From a bacterium CPR1 (lineage in GTDB: Bacteria > Vulcanimicrobiota > Xenobia > Xenobiales > QWHO01): DNA of 45,278 bases. The translations under genes and the position numbers were made by a program. The notes below the pieces were generated by a model. That model saw only the letters and a list, made by a program, of their open reading frames with translations, made no database searches and was not told the DNA's origin. Shown here piece after piece: positions 33,310 through 40,733 of this stretch (position 1 is its first letter; every line of letters starts with the position of its first letter). The stretch is taken from the NCBI GenBank assembly GCA_021404945.1, contig QWHO01000002.1, positions 1 to 45,278 on the forward strand. Reading direction: 5' to 3'.

Positions 33310-34455
33310 ATGCTCTATTTCGATCACGCTGCCACCACGCCGGTTCACCCTGAGGTGGTGAAGGCCATGTTGCCCTATTTCGAGCAGATCTACGGCAACC
33401 CGTCCGGAGTGCATCGCCTGGCTCGCCAGAGCCGGCAGGTGCTGGAGGAATCTCGCGAGCGGGTGGCGAGCTGTCTGAACGTGCGGCCCGAGCAGGTGGT
33501 GTTCACCAGCGGTGGCACCGAAGCTGCCAACCTGGCCATCTTCGGGCTCGCTTACCGGGGCCGCCACATCATCACGACTCGGGTCGAGCACCTGGCCGTG
33601 CTGCAGCCCGCTCGCGAGCTCGAGCGGCGCGGCTACGATGTGACCTACCTGGCCGTGGACAAGAACGGTCGCGTGCATCCCGACCAGGTGGCCTCCTGTC
33701 TACGCTATGATACGGCCCTGGTGTCGGTGATGCTGGCCAACAACGAGGTGGGGACCCTGCAGCCTGTCGCCGAGATCGCCCGTCGCTGCCGCGAGAAGGA
33801 GGTTCTCTTGCACACCGACGCGGTGCAGGGGGTGGGCACGCTGGATTGCGATTTCGAGAGCCTGGGCGTGCAGGCGCTCTCGCTTTCTGCCCACAAGCTC
33901 TACGGTCCCAAGGGAGTGGGGGCTCTGGTGGTGGCACCCGATCTCGAGCTGTCGCCGCGCCTCCTGGGGGGTGGACAGGAGGGGGGGCGACGCTCGGGCA
34001 CCGAGAACCTGGCCGGCATCGTGGGCCTGGCCCGGGCCCTGGAGCTGGCCCTGGCCGATCGGGTCGAGCGCGCGGCCCGGCTGGAGAAGCTCTCGGAGAA
34101 GCTGTACGATTATCTTTTGGCCATTCCCGGAGTGCATCGCACCGGCCACCCCACCGAGCGCCATCCCGCTATCGTCAGTGTGGCCGTGGAGGGGGTGGCC
34201 GGAGAGGCCCTTTTGATGGAGCTGGATCAGGCCCAGGTGGCGGCCTCGACCGGCTCGGCCTGCTCCACGGCCACACTCGAGCCTTCCCACGTGTTGCGGG
34301 CGATGGGGGTGCCTCTGACCCGGGCTCACGGCAGCCTGAGATTTTCTCTGGGACGCTCCAGCACAGAGGCCGACATCATGAAGGTCGCCCGGGTCACCCG
34401 TTTGGCGGTGGAACGCCTGCGTGAGCTTGCTCCGGCCGACCTGCGAGGGACATGA
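33310..34455 (+). CDS. Cysteine desulfurase (NifS/IscS family)
   Basis: The protein has 381 residues from ATG 33310; ATG 33295 is possible but falls next to the terminator. Blocks are MLYFDHAATTPVHPEVV, TSGGTEAANLAIFG, MLANNEVGTLQPV, HTDAVQGVG, and the PLP lysine in SLSAHKLYGPKGVGAL. The catalytic cysteine loop is STGSACSTATLEPSHVL. It strips sulfur from cysteine for Fe-S assembly. Its stop overlaps the next ATG by four bases (34452-34455), which couples it to the scaffold gene. Confidence 0.93.
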   Translation: MLYFDHAATTPVHPEVVKAMLPYFEQIYGNPSGVHRLARQSRQVLEESRERVASCLNVRPEQVVFTSGGTEAANLAIFGLAYRGRHIITTRVEHLAVLQPARELERRGYDVTYLAVDKNGRVHPDQVASCLRYDTALVSVMLANNEVGTLQPVAEIARRCREKEVLLHTDAVQGVGTLDCDFESLGVQALSLSAHKLYGPKGVGALVVAPDLELSPRLLGGGQEGGRRSGTENLAGIVGLARALELALADRVERAARLEKLSEKLYDYLLAIPGVHRTGHPTERHPAIVSVAVEGVAGEALLMELDQAQVAASTGSACSTATLEPSHVLRAMGVPLTRAHGSLRFSLGRSSTEADIMKVARVTRLAVERLRELAPADLRGT

Positions 34456-34826
34456 GCTACTCCAGCACCGTCATGGACCATTTCCGCAACCCTCGCCGCG
34501 TGGGAGAGCTGGAGGATTGTCAGGGGCGAGCTCGCCTGGAGAATCCGGTTTGCGGGGACGTGACCGAGTTCTTCGTACGCCTGGGGCCAGGTGGCAACGT
34601 ATCGCAGGTTCGTTTCCGAGTGCTCGGATGCGTGGCAGCCATCGCCGCCGCCAGCTGCCTGGGCGAGCTGGTGGAGGGGCTGTCGTTTGCGGAGGCCGAG
34701 TCGGTGGATGTGGAGCGCCTGCTCAAGGCCCTGGGAGGTTTGCCCGTCAGCAAGAAGCACGGGGCTACCCTCGCGGTGGAGGCTTTCCGCCAGGCTCTGA
34801 AGGCTGCCTGGGAGGGAACTTTCTAA
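34452..34826 (+). CDS. IscU/NifU-like iron-sulfur scaffold lacking the third cysteine
   Basis: The protein has 124 residues and is translationally coupled to the desulfurase. The first two cluster cysteines and the aspartate are present in ENPVCGDVTEFF and LGCVAAIAAASCLGELVEG. The third cysteine, normally in a K-x-HCS-x-LA motif, is glycine: VSKKHGATLAVEAFRQAL. Cys73 in AAASCLGE might substitute. It should receive sulfur and iron and pass clusters on, but the altered site may weaken or change that. Fold and family are clear. Confidence 0.88.
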   Translation: MSYSSTVMDHFRNPRRVGELEDCQGRARLENPVCGDVTEFFVRLGPGGNVSQVRFRVLGCVAAIAAASCLGELVEGLSFAEAESVDVERLLKALGGLPVSKKHGATLAVEAFRQALKAAWEGTF

Positions 34827-34888
34827 GAGTTGGCGACGTTACCGTCATGGGCTCCGGCGCGCAAACGAGCTTCCTGCACTTGAATTGA

Positions 34889-34917
34889 TTGTGCCCAACA
34901 ACAGCTTCCTGTATAAT
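34889..34917 (+). promoter_or_regulatory. Promoter for the 34946 gene
   Basis: TTGTGC and TATAAT are separated by 17 bases. Transcription should start near 34924, about 22 bases before the GTG start at 34946. Confidence 0.6.
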
Positions 34918-34945
34918 GACGCTGGGGTGTTGACTGACTTAAGAG

Positions 34946-35311
34946 GTGAGAGCGATCCACATCATCAAACGGGAAAAGAAGGCTGAGGCGACTCAGCTTC
35001 GCCAGAAGGCTCTCGAGCCGCTCAAGCGACACTGCTACATTCTGGAAAAGGAAGTGTCGATTCTCGTCGAGTACCCCGACTACAAAGGGCCGCACCACAA
35101 GGGTGAAGAGGGTGCGATCTACTGCGAGAACATCGTCAACTGCTACCAGAATAACGTGAAGTGCCGCTACAGTGGGATCTCGCCTCTGTACGCCGATCCG
35201 TTTTATCCACGCGAGAAGCCGGCCGCGCCCGAGCCGACCGGGAACAACCCGGCTGAGCCCGACGAGTTGCCTGAGGCAGGGCCGAAGGACGAAATTGAGG
35301 TCGGGGCCTGA
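34946..35311 (+). CDS. Small conserved-looking four-cysteine protein, unknown
   Basis: The protein has 121 residues from GTG 34946, with AAGAGG close by. The N-terminus is basic and helical (IIKREKKAEATQLRQKALE). Four cysteines follow (HCYILEKEV, IYCENIVNCYQNNVKCRYSG), with acidic residues between, then GISPLYADPFYPREK and an acidic, proline-rich, disordered tail. The spacing fits a zinc or disulfide-stabilised knot, but I recognise no family. It has its own promoter and is followed by the TPR gene. Confidence 0.65.
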   Translation: MRAIHIIKREKKAEATQLRQKALEPLKRHCYILEKEVSILVEYPDYKGPHHKGEEGAIYCENIVNCYQNNVKCRYSGISPLYADPFYPREKPAAPEPTGNNPAEPDELPEAGPKDEIEVGA

Positions 35312-35391
35312 CCCTGTTCGCCCCCGTGCTTTCTTGAAAAACACCGTCCTCACAGGCATTCGCTGAGCTTAAATTTTTTTCAACGTTCGGA

Positions 35392-35420
35392 TTGTTGAAC
35401 AATTCTCTAGCTGCTATACT
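35392..35420 (+). promoter_or_regulatory. Promoter for the TPR-protein gene
   Basis: TTGTTG and TATACT are separated by 17 bases, and TGC precedes the -10 hexamer. The predicted start is near 35427. This rules out the TTG at 35392 as the start codon. Confidence 0.6.
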
Positions 35421-35460
35421 TCTCCTAAGCTGTTTTGGCGGTAGCCTGCTGGAGGGCGCC

Positions 35461-37437
35461 TTGAATTTTGTTCTTTACCGTCTTCTCTACCGGAGAAAGG
35501 CCAGTCAGCCCGAGCGCAGGTTGCTCGGGCTTATCGACATGATCCGTTCGGCTTTGCCGCACATCGACCCGGACCGGGTCCAGCCGCTGGCTGCCTTCGA
35601 GCCGCCCCAGCAGGGCTTCGTGATCTGCTACCCTCGCCACGAGTCGGACGGTCAGCGCCTGGTGCGCGAGCTGTTGCGCAAGCGAGGGGTTCGCTTCGAG
35701 GAGCATCTGCTCGGTCCCGAGCCGGTCCTGGCCGGGGGAGCTCCCCAATCAGCCGAAGCCCGTGAGGCCCAGAAATCCAGGCTGATGGAGAGCGGTCGTT
35801 TCTTCGCCCAGATGGGTCTGGTGGAGGACGCCCTGCCCCTGCTGCAGGATGCCGTCACCCTCGATCCGGGCTGCGTGGAGTCGTCGCAGCACCTGGTGGC
35901 CGTTCTGCGCCAGCTCAACCGCAGCGCCGAGGCCGAGGGAGTGTTGCGGCGGGCCCTGCGCCACCAGCCCGACACTCCCGCTTTCCATCTGCTGATGGGC
36001 ACCCATCTGCTCGATCTCGGTCGCTGCGACGAGGCCGTGGAGGCTTTCAAGCAGGGCATTCGGCTCGAGCCCCGGGCTCCGGTTCTGTACGCCCAACTGG
36101 GCACCGCCCTCTATCGCCTGGGCGAGCTTGAGCCGGCCGAGGCTGCCTTCGCAGAGGCCTTGAGTCGAGACGAGCACCTGGCCATCGCCCTGGTCGGCAT
36201 GGGGGAGACCCTGCTTGAGCAGGGCCGCCTGGAAGAGGCGGCCACCTACCTGCACAAGAGCCTGGAGGAGGATGACGAGGCTCCCGAAGCTCGCCTGAAG
36301 CTGGGCTGGTGCCACTACCACCTGGGTCTTTTGGACCGGGCCGAGGTGGACTTTCTCTCGGCCGCCAACGAACCGTCCGATCCTTACTGGGCGGCGGCTC
36401 GCTTCAGCCTGGGCCGGCTCTACCTCGAGCGCGGCTCGCTCGACCTTTGTCGCGAGGTGCTCACTGAGGTCTGCCGGCGCGAGAGCGAATTCTCCGAGGC
36501 TCACCGCTTTCTGGCCGAATGCTGCACCCTGCAGGGCGACCATGCGTCCGCCCTCAAGCACTGGCGGGAGGTCGAGCGCATCGAGCCCGATCGCAGTCTC
36601 TCCCTGCAGCCGAGTCTGGCGGTCTGCCTGTCGCGCCTGGGCCGCAACGAGGAGGCTGAGGCATGCCTTTATGGCTGCCTGGACAAGATGGGGGCGCATC
36701 CTTATCTCTTCCAGCTGCTGGCCACGGTCATGATGGCTCAAGAGCAGTGGGAGCGCGCTCGGGAGGCCCTGCGGGTGGCCGAGCAGCTTGATCCCGAGTC
36801 GTGCGCCACCCAGTTCGAGATCGCCTGGGTGGAAGAGAACCTGGGCCACTTCGAAGTGGCTCGCGAGCGCTACAACCTCGTTCTGCGGCTCGATCCCGAG
36901 TGTGTTGAAGCTTACTCGGGGCTGGGCTGGCTCTATTTGCAGGAAGGCAAGCCCGAGATCGCCCTGGTGCTCTTCGAGAAGTGCCTTGAGCTGAAGGGCC
37001 CCGAGAGCGACGTGCTGGACACGCTGGGCTGGGTCTACCTGCTGCAGGGCGAGCAGCTCCGTGCCCTGGCTCTGTTCGAGCAGGCCATCGCGCTCGAGCC
37101 CACCATGGGGCTGGCTCGAGCTCATCGGGCGGCCGCCCTGGCCAGTCTCGATCGCGTCGAAGAGGCTCGCCAGGAGCTGCTGCGCGCGGTCGAGCTCGAT
37201 CCCGACGACGAGGAGGTGCTCGGTTATGCCCGCGACCTGGCTCGTCAGCTCAGCCCTCTTCCTCGGCAGTTGTCGCGGGCTCTGGGCAAGGGACGTCGCT
37301 CTGCCGGATCGCGCACTCAGCATCCCAAGGTGAGTCAGGGGAACCAGGCCCGCAGCTGGAACAAGTACCGCGTCCAGTCGGACGTCGACTTCTGGGAAGA
37401 CTATCCGGAAGGCAGCGACGAACTCTCGACTGGATGA
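35461..37437 (+). CDS. Tetratricopeptide-repeat protein
   Basis: The protein has 658 residues from TTG 35461, chosen because GGAGGG (35451-35456) precedes it and the promoter covers earlier codons. Residues 1-110 are a basic region and a small alpha-beta domain (IDMIRSALPHID, QGFVICYPRHESDGQRLVRE). From about 125 to 600 there are some fourteen canonical 34-residue TPRs, for example LGTALYRLGELEPAEAAFAE and LGWVYLLQGEQLRALALFEQ. The tail is basic, then acidic (DFWEDYPEGSDE). It should be a cytoplasmic scaffold. Its stop overlaps the next gene by four bases. Confidence 0.85.
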   Translation: MNFVLYRLLYRRKASQPERRLLGLIDMIRSALPHIDPDRVQPLAAFEPPQQGFVICYPRHESDGQRLVRELLRKRGVRFEEHLLGPEPVLAGGAPQSAEAREAQKSRLMESGRFFAQMGLVEDALPLLQDAVTLDPGCVESSQHLVAVLRQLNRSAEAEGVLRRALRHQPDTPAFHLLMGTHLLDLGRCDEAVEAFKQGIRLEPRAPVLYAQLGTALYRLGELEPAEAAFAEALSRDEHLAIALVGMGETLLEQGRLEEAATYLHKSLEEDDEAPEARLKLGWCHYHLGLLDRAEVDFLSAANEPSDPYWAAARFSLGRLYLERGSLDLCREVLTEVCRRESEFSEAHRFLAECCTLQGDHASALKHWREVERIEPDRSLSLQPSLAVCLSRLGRNEEAEACLYGCLDKMGAHPYLFQLLATVMMAQEQWERAREALRVAEQLDPESCATQFEIAWVEENLGHFEVARERYNLVLRLDPECVEAYSGLGWLYLQEGKPEIALVLFEKCLELKGPESDVLDTLGWVYLLQGEQLRALALFEQAIALEPTMGLARAHRAAALASLDRVEEARQELLRAVELDPDDEEVLGYARDLARQLSPLPRQLSRALGKGRRSAGSRTQHPKVSQGNQARSWNKYRVQSDVDFWEDYPEGSDELSTG

Positions 37438-38654
37438 AGCACTGCACAGCGTGCGGTCAGGCCATGACCGACGACCAGAGTTTCTGCCTGCACTGTGGGT
37501 TGGCGGCGCCGCGTGTGTCGGCCCCCAATCCGGGGGGCACTCCCGTGGCCCAGGCCGGGCCAGCGGGCAACGGGCTCAAAGCCAACCTCCTGGCGGCGCT
37601 TTTCGGCATGCTGGCTTTGCTCGTGATCGGCGGCATCCTCTTTCTGGTCGAGAGGAGGAAGACCGAGCCGCCGGTAAGGACTCCCACTCAAACCTCCACC
37701 GCCACTCCCGAGCCCGCGCCTGATTCTGAGGAGACGACTTCTCCTCCCGAGCCCGACCCCTCGGAGACCTCGGAGCATTTCCAGATTCCGCTGGAGGAGC
37801 TCTCGGGCGTGTGGCTGCCCGAGAGCGGTCCGAGCCTGGACGCGATCCACCTCGAGCTTTCTGGCGATGAGCTGGTAGCCTCTCTGAGCGCCGAGTCGGC
37901 CACGCTCATCTTGAGAGCTGGTCAGGGCGATGAGGAACTGGCCGGCACCCTCAGCTCTCCGGCTGAAGGGGAGGCCTCGGTCACAGCCAGCCTCTCCAAG
38001 GACATGTTCGAGCTCACCCTGACGGTGACGCCCGCCGAGGGCGAGCCCTCCAAGCGTGTCCTGCACCGCCCCTACTACACTGTCGGCTCGCCGCTCAACC
38101 AGAGCATGGCTCAGTACTTCCTGCCTGGCCTTGATCTCGTGCAGGTCTTCGAGGCCCGCTACCCCGACGGGGAGGCCGCCAGCGTGACCGCCACCACGGG
38201 CATCCTGCGCACGGGCATCTTGCGCAGCCAGGTCGAGAATGCTTCCGGAGCCGACGAGGTCTACCACTTCGTGGCCCGCCAGGACGGCCTTTACCGCGTG
38301 GCCGACTCGCGCCCCGACGAGGAAGAGTTGTGGCTGCCCAACGACCTGGCCGTGGGCACGACCTGGAAGACGGACACCTGGCAGAGCGAAGTACTGGAGA
38401 TGAATGCCGTCGTCGACCTTGGATTCGACAAGTTCCAATGCCTCAAGGTGCAGCGCGCCAACCCGGCCGTGGAGGCCAGCGAGACGGCCTACTTCGCCCC
38501 CGGCCACGGGTTGGTTCTGGTGGAGGACGCGCAGGGGAAGCCCACTTTTAAGATGACCCACATCACCCATCTGGCCCCCGGCGCCGCCGAGGCCGACGTG
38601 CGCAAGAAGGCCACCAGCCTGGACCGGATCACACCGGGCAAGGACATGCTATAG
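37434..38654 (+). CDS. Zinc-ribbon, single-pass membrane protein of unknown function
   Basis: The protein has 406 residues and is coupled to the TPR gene by an ATGA overlap. Residues 1-25 are a zinc ribbon: CTACGQAMTDDQSFCLHCG. A transmembrane helix follows at about 50-70 (NLLAALFGMLALLVIGGILF). A Pro/Thr/Glu-rich linker leads to an outer beta-rich domain (110-406) with strands such as GVWLPESG, AIHLELSGDELVASLS and the end segment GHGLVLVEDAQGKPTFKMTHI. The topology is zinc ribbon inside and beta domain outside. I do not recognise the outer domain. Confidence 0.75.
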   Translation: MKHCTACGQAMTDDQSFCLHCGLAAPRVSAPNPGGTPVAQAGPAGNGLKANLLAALFGMLALLVIGGILFLVERRKTEPPVRTPTQTSTATPEPAPDSEETTSPPEPDPSETSEHFQIPLEELSGVWLPESGPSLDAIHLELSGDELVASLSAESATLILRAGQGDEELAGTLSSPAEGEASVTASLSKDMFELTLTVTPAEGEPSKRVLHRPYYTVGSPLNQSMAQYFLPGLDLVQVFEARYPDGEAASVTATTGILRTGILRSQVENASGADEVYHFVARQDGLYRVADSRPDEEELWLPNDLAVGTTWKTDTWQSEVLEMNAVVDLGFDKFQCLKVQRANPAVEASETAYFAPGHGLVLVEDAQGKPTFKMTHITHLAPGAAEADVRKKATSLDRITPGKDML

Positions 38655-38655
38655 T
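38647..38655 (+). promoter_or_regulatory. Extended -10 promoter of tRNA-Ser
   Basis: TGCTATAGT overlaps the stop codon of the preceding gene and predicts transcription from about 38662, 34 bases before the tRNA. Confidence 0.55.
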
Positions 38656-38695
38656 AGGAGGGCGGCTCGGCAGCGCAGAACCAGAGCGTGAGCAC

Positions 38696-38785
38696 GGAGA
38701 GCTGGCCGAGTGGTTGAAGGCAGCGGTTTTGAAAACCGCCAACAGCGCAAGTTGTTCGGGGGTTCGAATCCCTCGCTCTCCGCCA
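38696..38785 (+). tRNA. tRNA-Ser (UGA)
   Basis: The 90-base sequence has the acceptor GGAGAGC pairing with GCTCTCC, the seryl D-arm GCCGAGTGGTTGAAGGC, and the anticodon stem GCGGT/ACCGC with loop TTTGAAA, giving UGA. A long variable arm (CAACAGCGCAAGTTG) and the T arm GGGGGTTCGAATCCCTC follow. CCA is encoded at 38783-38785. Confidence 0.97.
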
Positions 38786-38812
38786 AAAAACCCCGCAAAC
38801 ACGGGGTTTTTT
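38785..38812 (+). terminator. Intrinsic terminator of tRNA-Ser
   Basis: AAAAAACCCCG pairs with CGGGGTTTTTT. The A run starts at the last base of the tRNA CCA end. Confidence 0.9.
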
Positions 38813-38842
38813 AATGTCTGGTGGTGTGGCCCGGGGAGCGGT

Positions 38843-39496
38843 CTACCTGCCCGGGTAGAGCTTGAGGGCCAGTTCCTCGGCCCAGCTCTGGAAGAACGCA
38901 GCCGTGCTGCGGACCACTTGCGCCTCGACTCCAGGAACGGCAAATTGATCCCAGTCGAGGTCGCGCAGGATCCAGAGCAAGGTGTCCTGTCCGACGCCTC
39001 CGTCCTTCAACGAGCACAATTGCAGGGCTTGATTGCGATCATGTCCCTGCTGGCACAGGAAGAAGACATCCACGAAGTCGCGAGGCTCAGAGCGGCCCAC
39101 CAGGGCGCACAACTTGTTGACCAGGATCTCGAGCGGCGGGTCGATGAGTACCCCGTTGCGTTCTTCCTTCAAAGAAACGATCTGGGGCGCGTGGTCGAGC
39201 ACCAGGTCGATCACCGTGCTCTCGAGTCCGCGCGTTACTCGGTAGCGCCGAAAGGCTACCGAGCTACGCAAGCCGATCGCTTCCGCCCCGAGGTCGGCGC
39301 AGACCTGGTGCAGCAGTCGATCCGCCTCCTCGAAAGCCGCGCCCTTCACCGTGAAAAGATCCAGATCGTCGGTGGCCCTGGGAGCCCCCAGGAACCCTGC
39401 CAGCGCGCCTCCGCCAGTCAAAAAGTAGTCGCTCGAGTGAGCGAACCAGCTGTGCAGGAAGTCCGACTGCAGGGGCGTGAGCTTACCGCCTGACAA
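38843..39496 (-). CDS. AbiEii-type nucleotidyltransferase (type IV toxin-like)
   Basis: The protein has 217 residues from TTG 39496, which overlaps the partner's stop by 14 bases. The nucleotidyltransferase core is clear: YFLTGGGALAGFLG, then the metal acids in RATDDLDLFT, a later aspartate in STVIDLVLDHAP, and ILVNKLCALVGRSEPRDFVD, which matches the lysine and R-x-x-x-RDxxD region of AbiEii/AbiGii-like enzymes. Some relatives inactivate tRNA by adding nucleotides; others are phage-abortive toxins. The C-terminal helices end LALKLYPGR. The gene before it should be its partner. Confidence 0.82.
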   Translation of the reverse strand: MSGGKLTPLQSDFLHSWFAHSSDYFLTGGGALAGFLGAPRATDDLDLFTVKGAAFEEADRLLHQVCADLGAEAIGLRSSVAFRRYRVTRGLESTVIDLVLDHAPQIVSLKEERNGVLIDPPLEILVNKLCALVGRSEPRDFVDVFFLCQQGHDRNQALQLCSLKDGGVGQDTLLWILRDLDWDQFAVPGVEAQVVRSTAAFFQSWAEELALKLYPGR

Positions 39497-39776
39497 GCCC
39501 GTGCTTCTCCCAAACGGCCAGCAGGTACTCCCAAAATCCTCGGGCTCTGCCCAGGTGACGAGACAGGCGATCCCAGTGGGCGACCACCTGCTCTGGGGTG
39601 ACGAACTGCCAGACCTCATGAACCCGGGCCTCGCGCAGCAAGCGGCCGAGATAGACTTCCTGCAGGTAAGGGCCCCGCTCGCCAGCCAGAATCTCGCGCA
39701 GGTCGCCGACGGTGTAGTCTTCGGACCATAGAAAATAAGGACGGGCCTGCGGATCCGAGAAATCGGTGCTGAGCAT
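39483..39776 (-). CDS. Partner protein of the AbiEii-type nucleotidyltransferase
   Basis: The protein has 97 residues from ATG 39776; a GTG at 39815 is possible. It is helical and Arg/Leu-rich (YTVGDLREILAGERGPYLQE, LGRLLREARVHEVWQFVTPE), with a C-terminal helix FWEYLLAVWEKHGLVRR. It is translated just before the toxin-like gene with an overlap. Small upstream partners of this kind act as antitoxins or regulators in AbiE systems, but I see no classical winged helix. Tandem dyad repeats lie upstream of it at 39848-40000. Confidence 0.65.
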   Translation of the reverse strand: MLSTDFSDPQARPYFLWSEDYTVGDLREILAGERGPYLQEVYLGRLLREARVHEVWQFVTPEQVVAHWDRLSRHLGRARGFWEYLLAVWEKHGLVRR

Positions 39777-39847
39777 CGAGGTGGATTTCGCACCGGTCGG
39801 GAAGGGGCCTGCCACGACGAGGGAGCGCGTCGCCTCGGGGCCCTCGA

Positions 39848-40000
39848 ACGTGTGCCGCTTGCGGAGCTGGCATGATTTTTGCCCCCTCCAGGGCTGGCAC
39901 GTGTGCCGCTTGCGGAGCCGGCACGATTTGTGCCACCTTCAGAGCTGGCACGTGTGCCGCTTGCGGAGCTTGCACGGTTTGTGCCACCCTTCAGAGCTGA
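39848..40000. repeat. 51-bp tandem repeat (three units) with internal dyads
   Basis: Units begin ACGTGTGCCGCTTGCGGAGC at 39848, 39899 and 39950. Each unit holds two dyads of the form GTGCCR-N10-YGGCAC; the copy at 39902-39923 is perfect. The period is 17 codons, so several frames stay open. The array fills the space between a membrane-protein gene and the AbiEii-type pair. Confidence 0.85.
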
Positions 40001-40014
40001 AGCTGTTCGAGAAC

Positions 40015-40572
40015 CTATCCATCCCGAGGGCGGCCCTGGAGCATGGCCAGGACCAGCACGACCAGCACGGCCACGGTGCCCAGGACGAATGCGCCCGAGG
40101 ACGGCATGGCGAGCCATCGGAGCGACTCCTTGGCGGCCCCGGTGCTGCCCAGGCCGGGGGCGAGAAAGCCGGCCCACATCCAGAAAACCGAGTAGCCCAG
40201 CCCGCCCCCGCCGAGGCCCAGGCTGATGGCGCCGCTCGCGCGCCCGGGCAGGCCGAGCAGGCAGACGAGCACGATCAGTGCGAAAGCGGTCGTGCCCATG
40301 CCACCTGCGTGCAGGTGGGCGCGCTGCATGTACTTCCAGGACTTCTCCTGGACCGCCTTGATGACAGCTTCGTCATTGTTGTAGACCGACTCTCGGACCG
40401 GGGCGGCGGAAGCTTCCAACTGGCCCTTGATGAGGTCCTCGTTGAGCCCGAAGACGATCCCCATGAGCTGACCGTAGAGGATGGTGAGCGTGGCCAGGAC
40501 CAGGCCCAGGGCCGCGGGCCGCAGGCTGGACCTGAGCCCGGCCGAAAGTTTGTTCTGCTCGGGTGTCTCCAT
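40015..40572 (-). CDS. Four-helix integral membrane protein, unknown
   Basis: The protein has 185 residues from ATG 40572, which has GGAGGAGG just upstream. Four hydrophobic segments are seen at about 19-41, 92-112, 118-140 and 160-182 (GLVLATLTILYGQLMGIVF; TTAFALIVLVCLLG; LGYSVFWMWAGFLAPG; VLGTVAVLVVLVLAML). The second is preceded by RAHLHAGGMG, with two histidines near the membrane surface that could bind heme or metal. The loop between helices 1 and 2 is charged and helical. I do not recognise a family. The 33-residue zinc-ribbon gene lies 59 bases upstream on the same strand. Confidence 0.75.
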   Translation of the reverse strand: METPEQNKLSAGLRSSLRPAALGLVLATLTILYGQLMGIVFGLNEDLIKGQLEASAAPVRESVYNNDEAVIKAVQEKSWKYMQRAHLHAGGMGTTAFALIVLVCLLGLPGRASGAISLGLGGGGLGYSVFWMWAGFLAPGLGSTGAAKESLRWLAMPSSGAFVLGTVAVLVVLVLAMLQGRPRDG

Positions 40573-40631
40573 CGTTCCTCCTCCGACTTGAAGAGCATAC
40601 TGCGGTGGAAGCAGAGCCACAATGATCTTCG

Positions 40632-40733
40632 TCAGGGGTGCCGGTCGTGGCCGCACCAGAGGCACAACCTGGGCCGCGGGCTGCGCACGATGCGCCGGCA
40701 GCTCGGGCAGCGATTTGCGTCATAGTCGCGCAC
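40632..40733 (-). CDS. 33-residue zinc-ribbon microprotein
   Basis: GTG 40733 is preceded by GGAGG with a six-base gap and opens a 33-codon frame. It begins VRDYDANRCPSC and ends CLWCGHDRHP, a C-x2-C...C-x2-C zinc ribbon joined by a 12-residue basic linker. The start lies inside the end of the SGNH hydrolase gene (stop 40720-40722), so translation should be coupled. Size and coupling suggest a small regulatory or nucleic-acid-binding factor, but its function is unknown. Confidence 0.65.
   Translation of the reverse strand: MRDYDANRCPSCRRIVRSPRPRLCLWCGHDRHP

Noticed and set aside
35392-35460. TTG at 35392 as the start of the TPR protein
   Set aside because: A -35/-10 promoter occupies 35392-35420, while GGAGGG before TTG 35461 marks the start.
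39848-40000. CRISPR array
   Set aside because: The three 51-bp units are contiguous, with no unique spacers, and each has internal dyads.
38843-40177. Single 444-residue reverse-strand protein
   Set aside because: Only its C-terminal 217 residues resemble a nucleotidyltransferase. The rest is the shadow of the partner gene, the tandem repeats and the membrane-protein gene.
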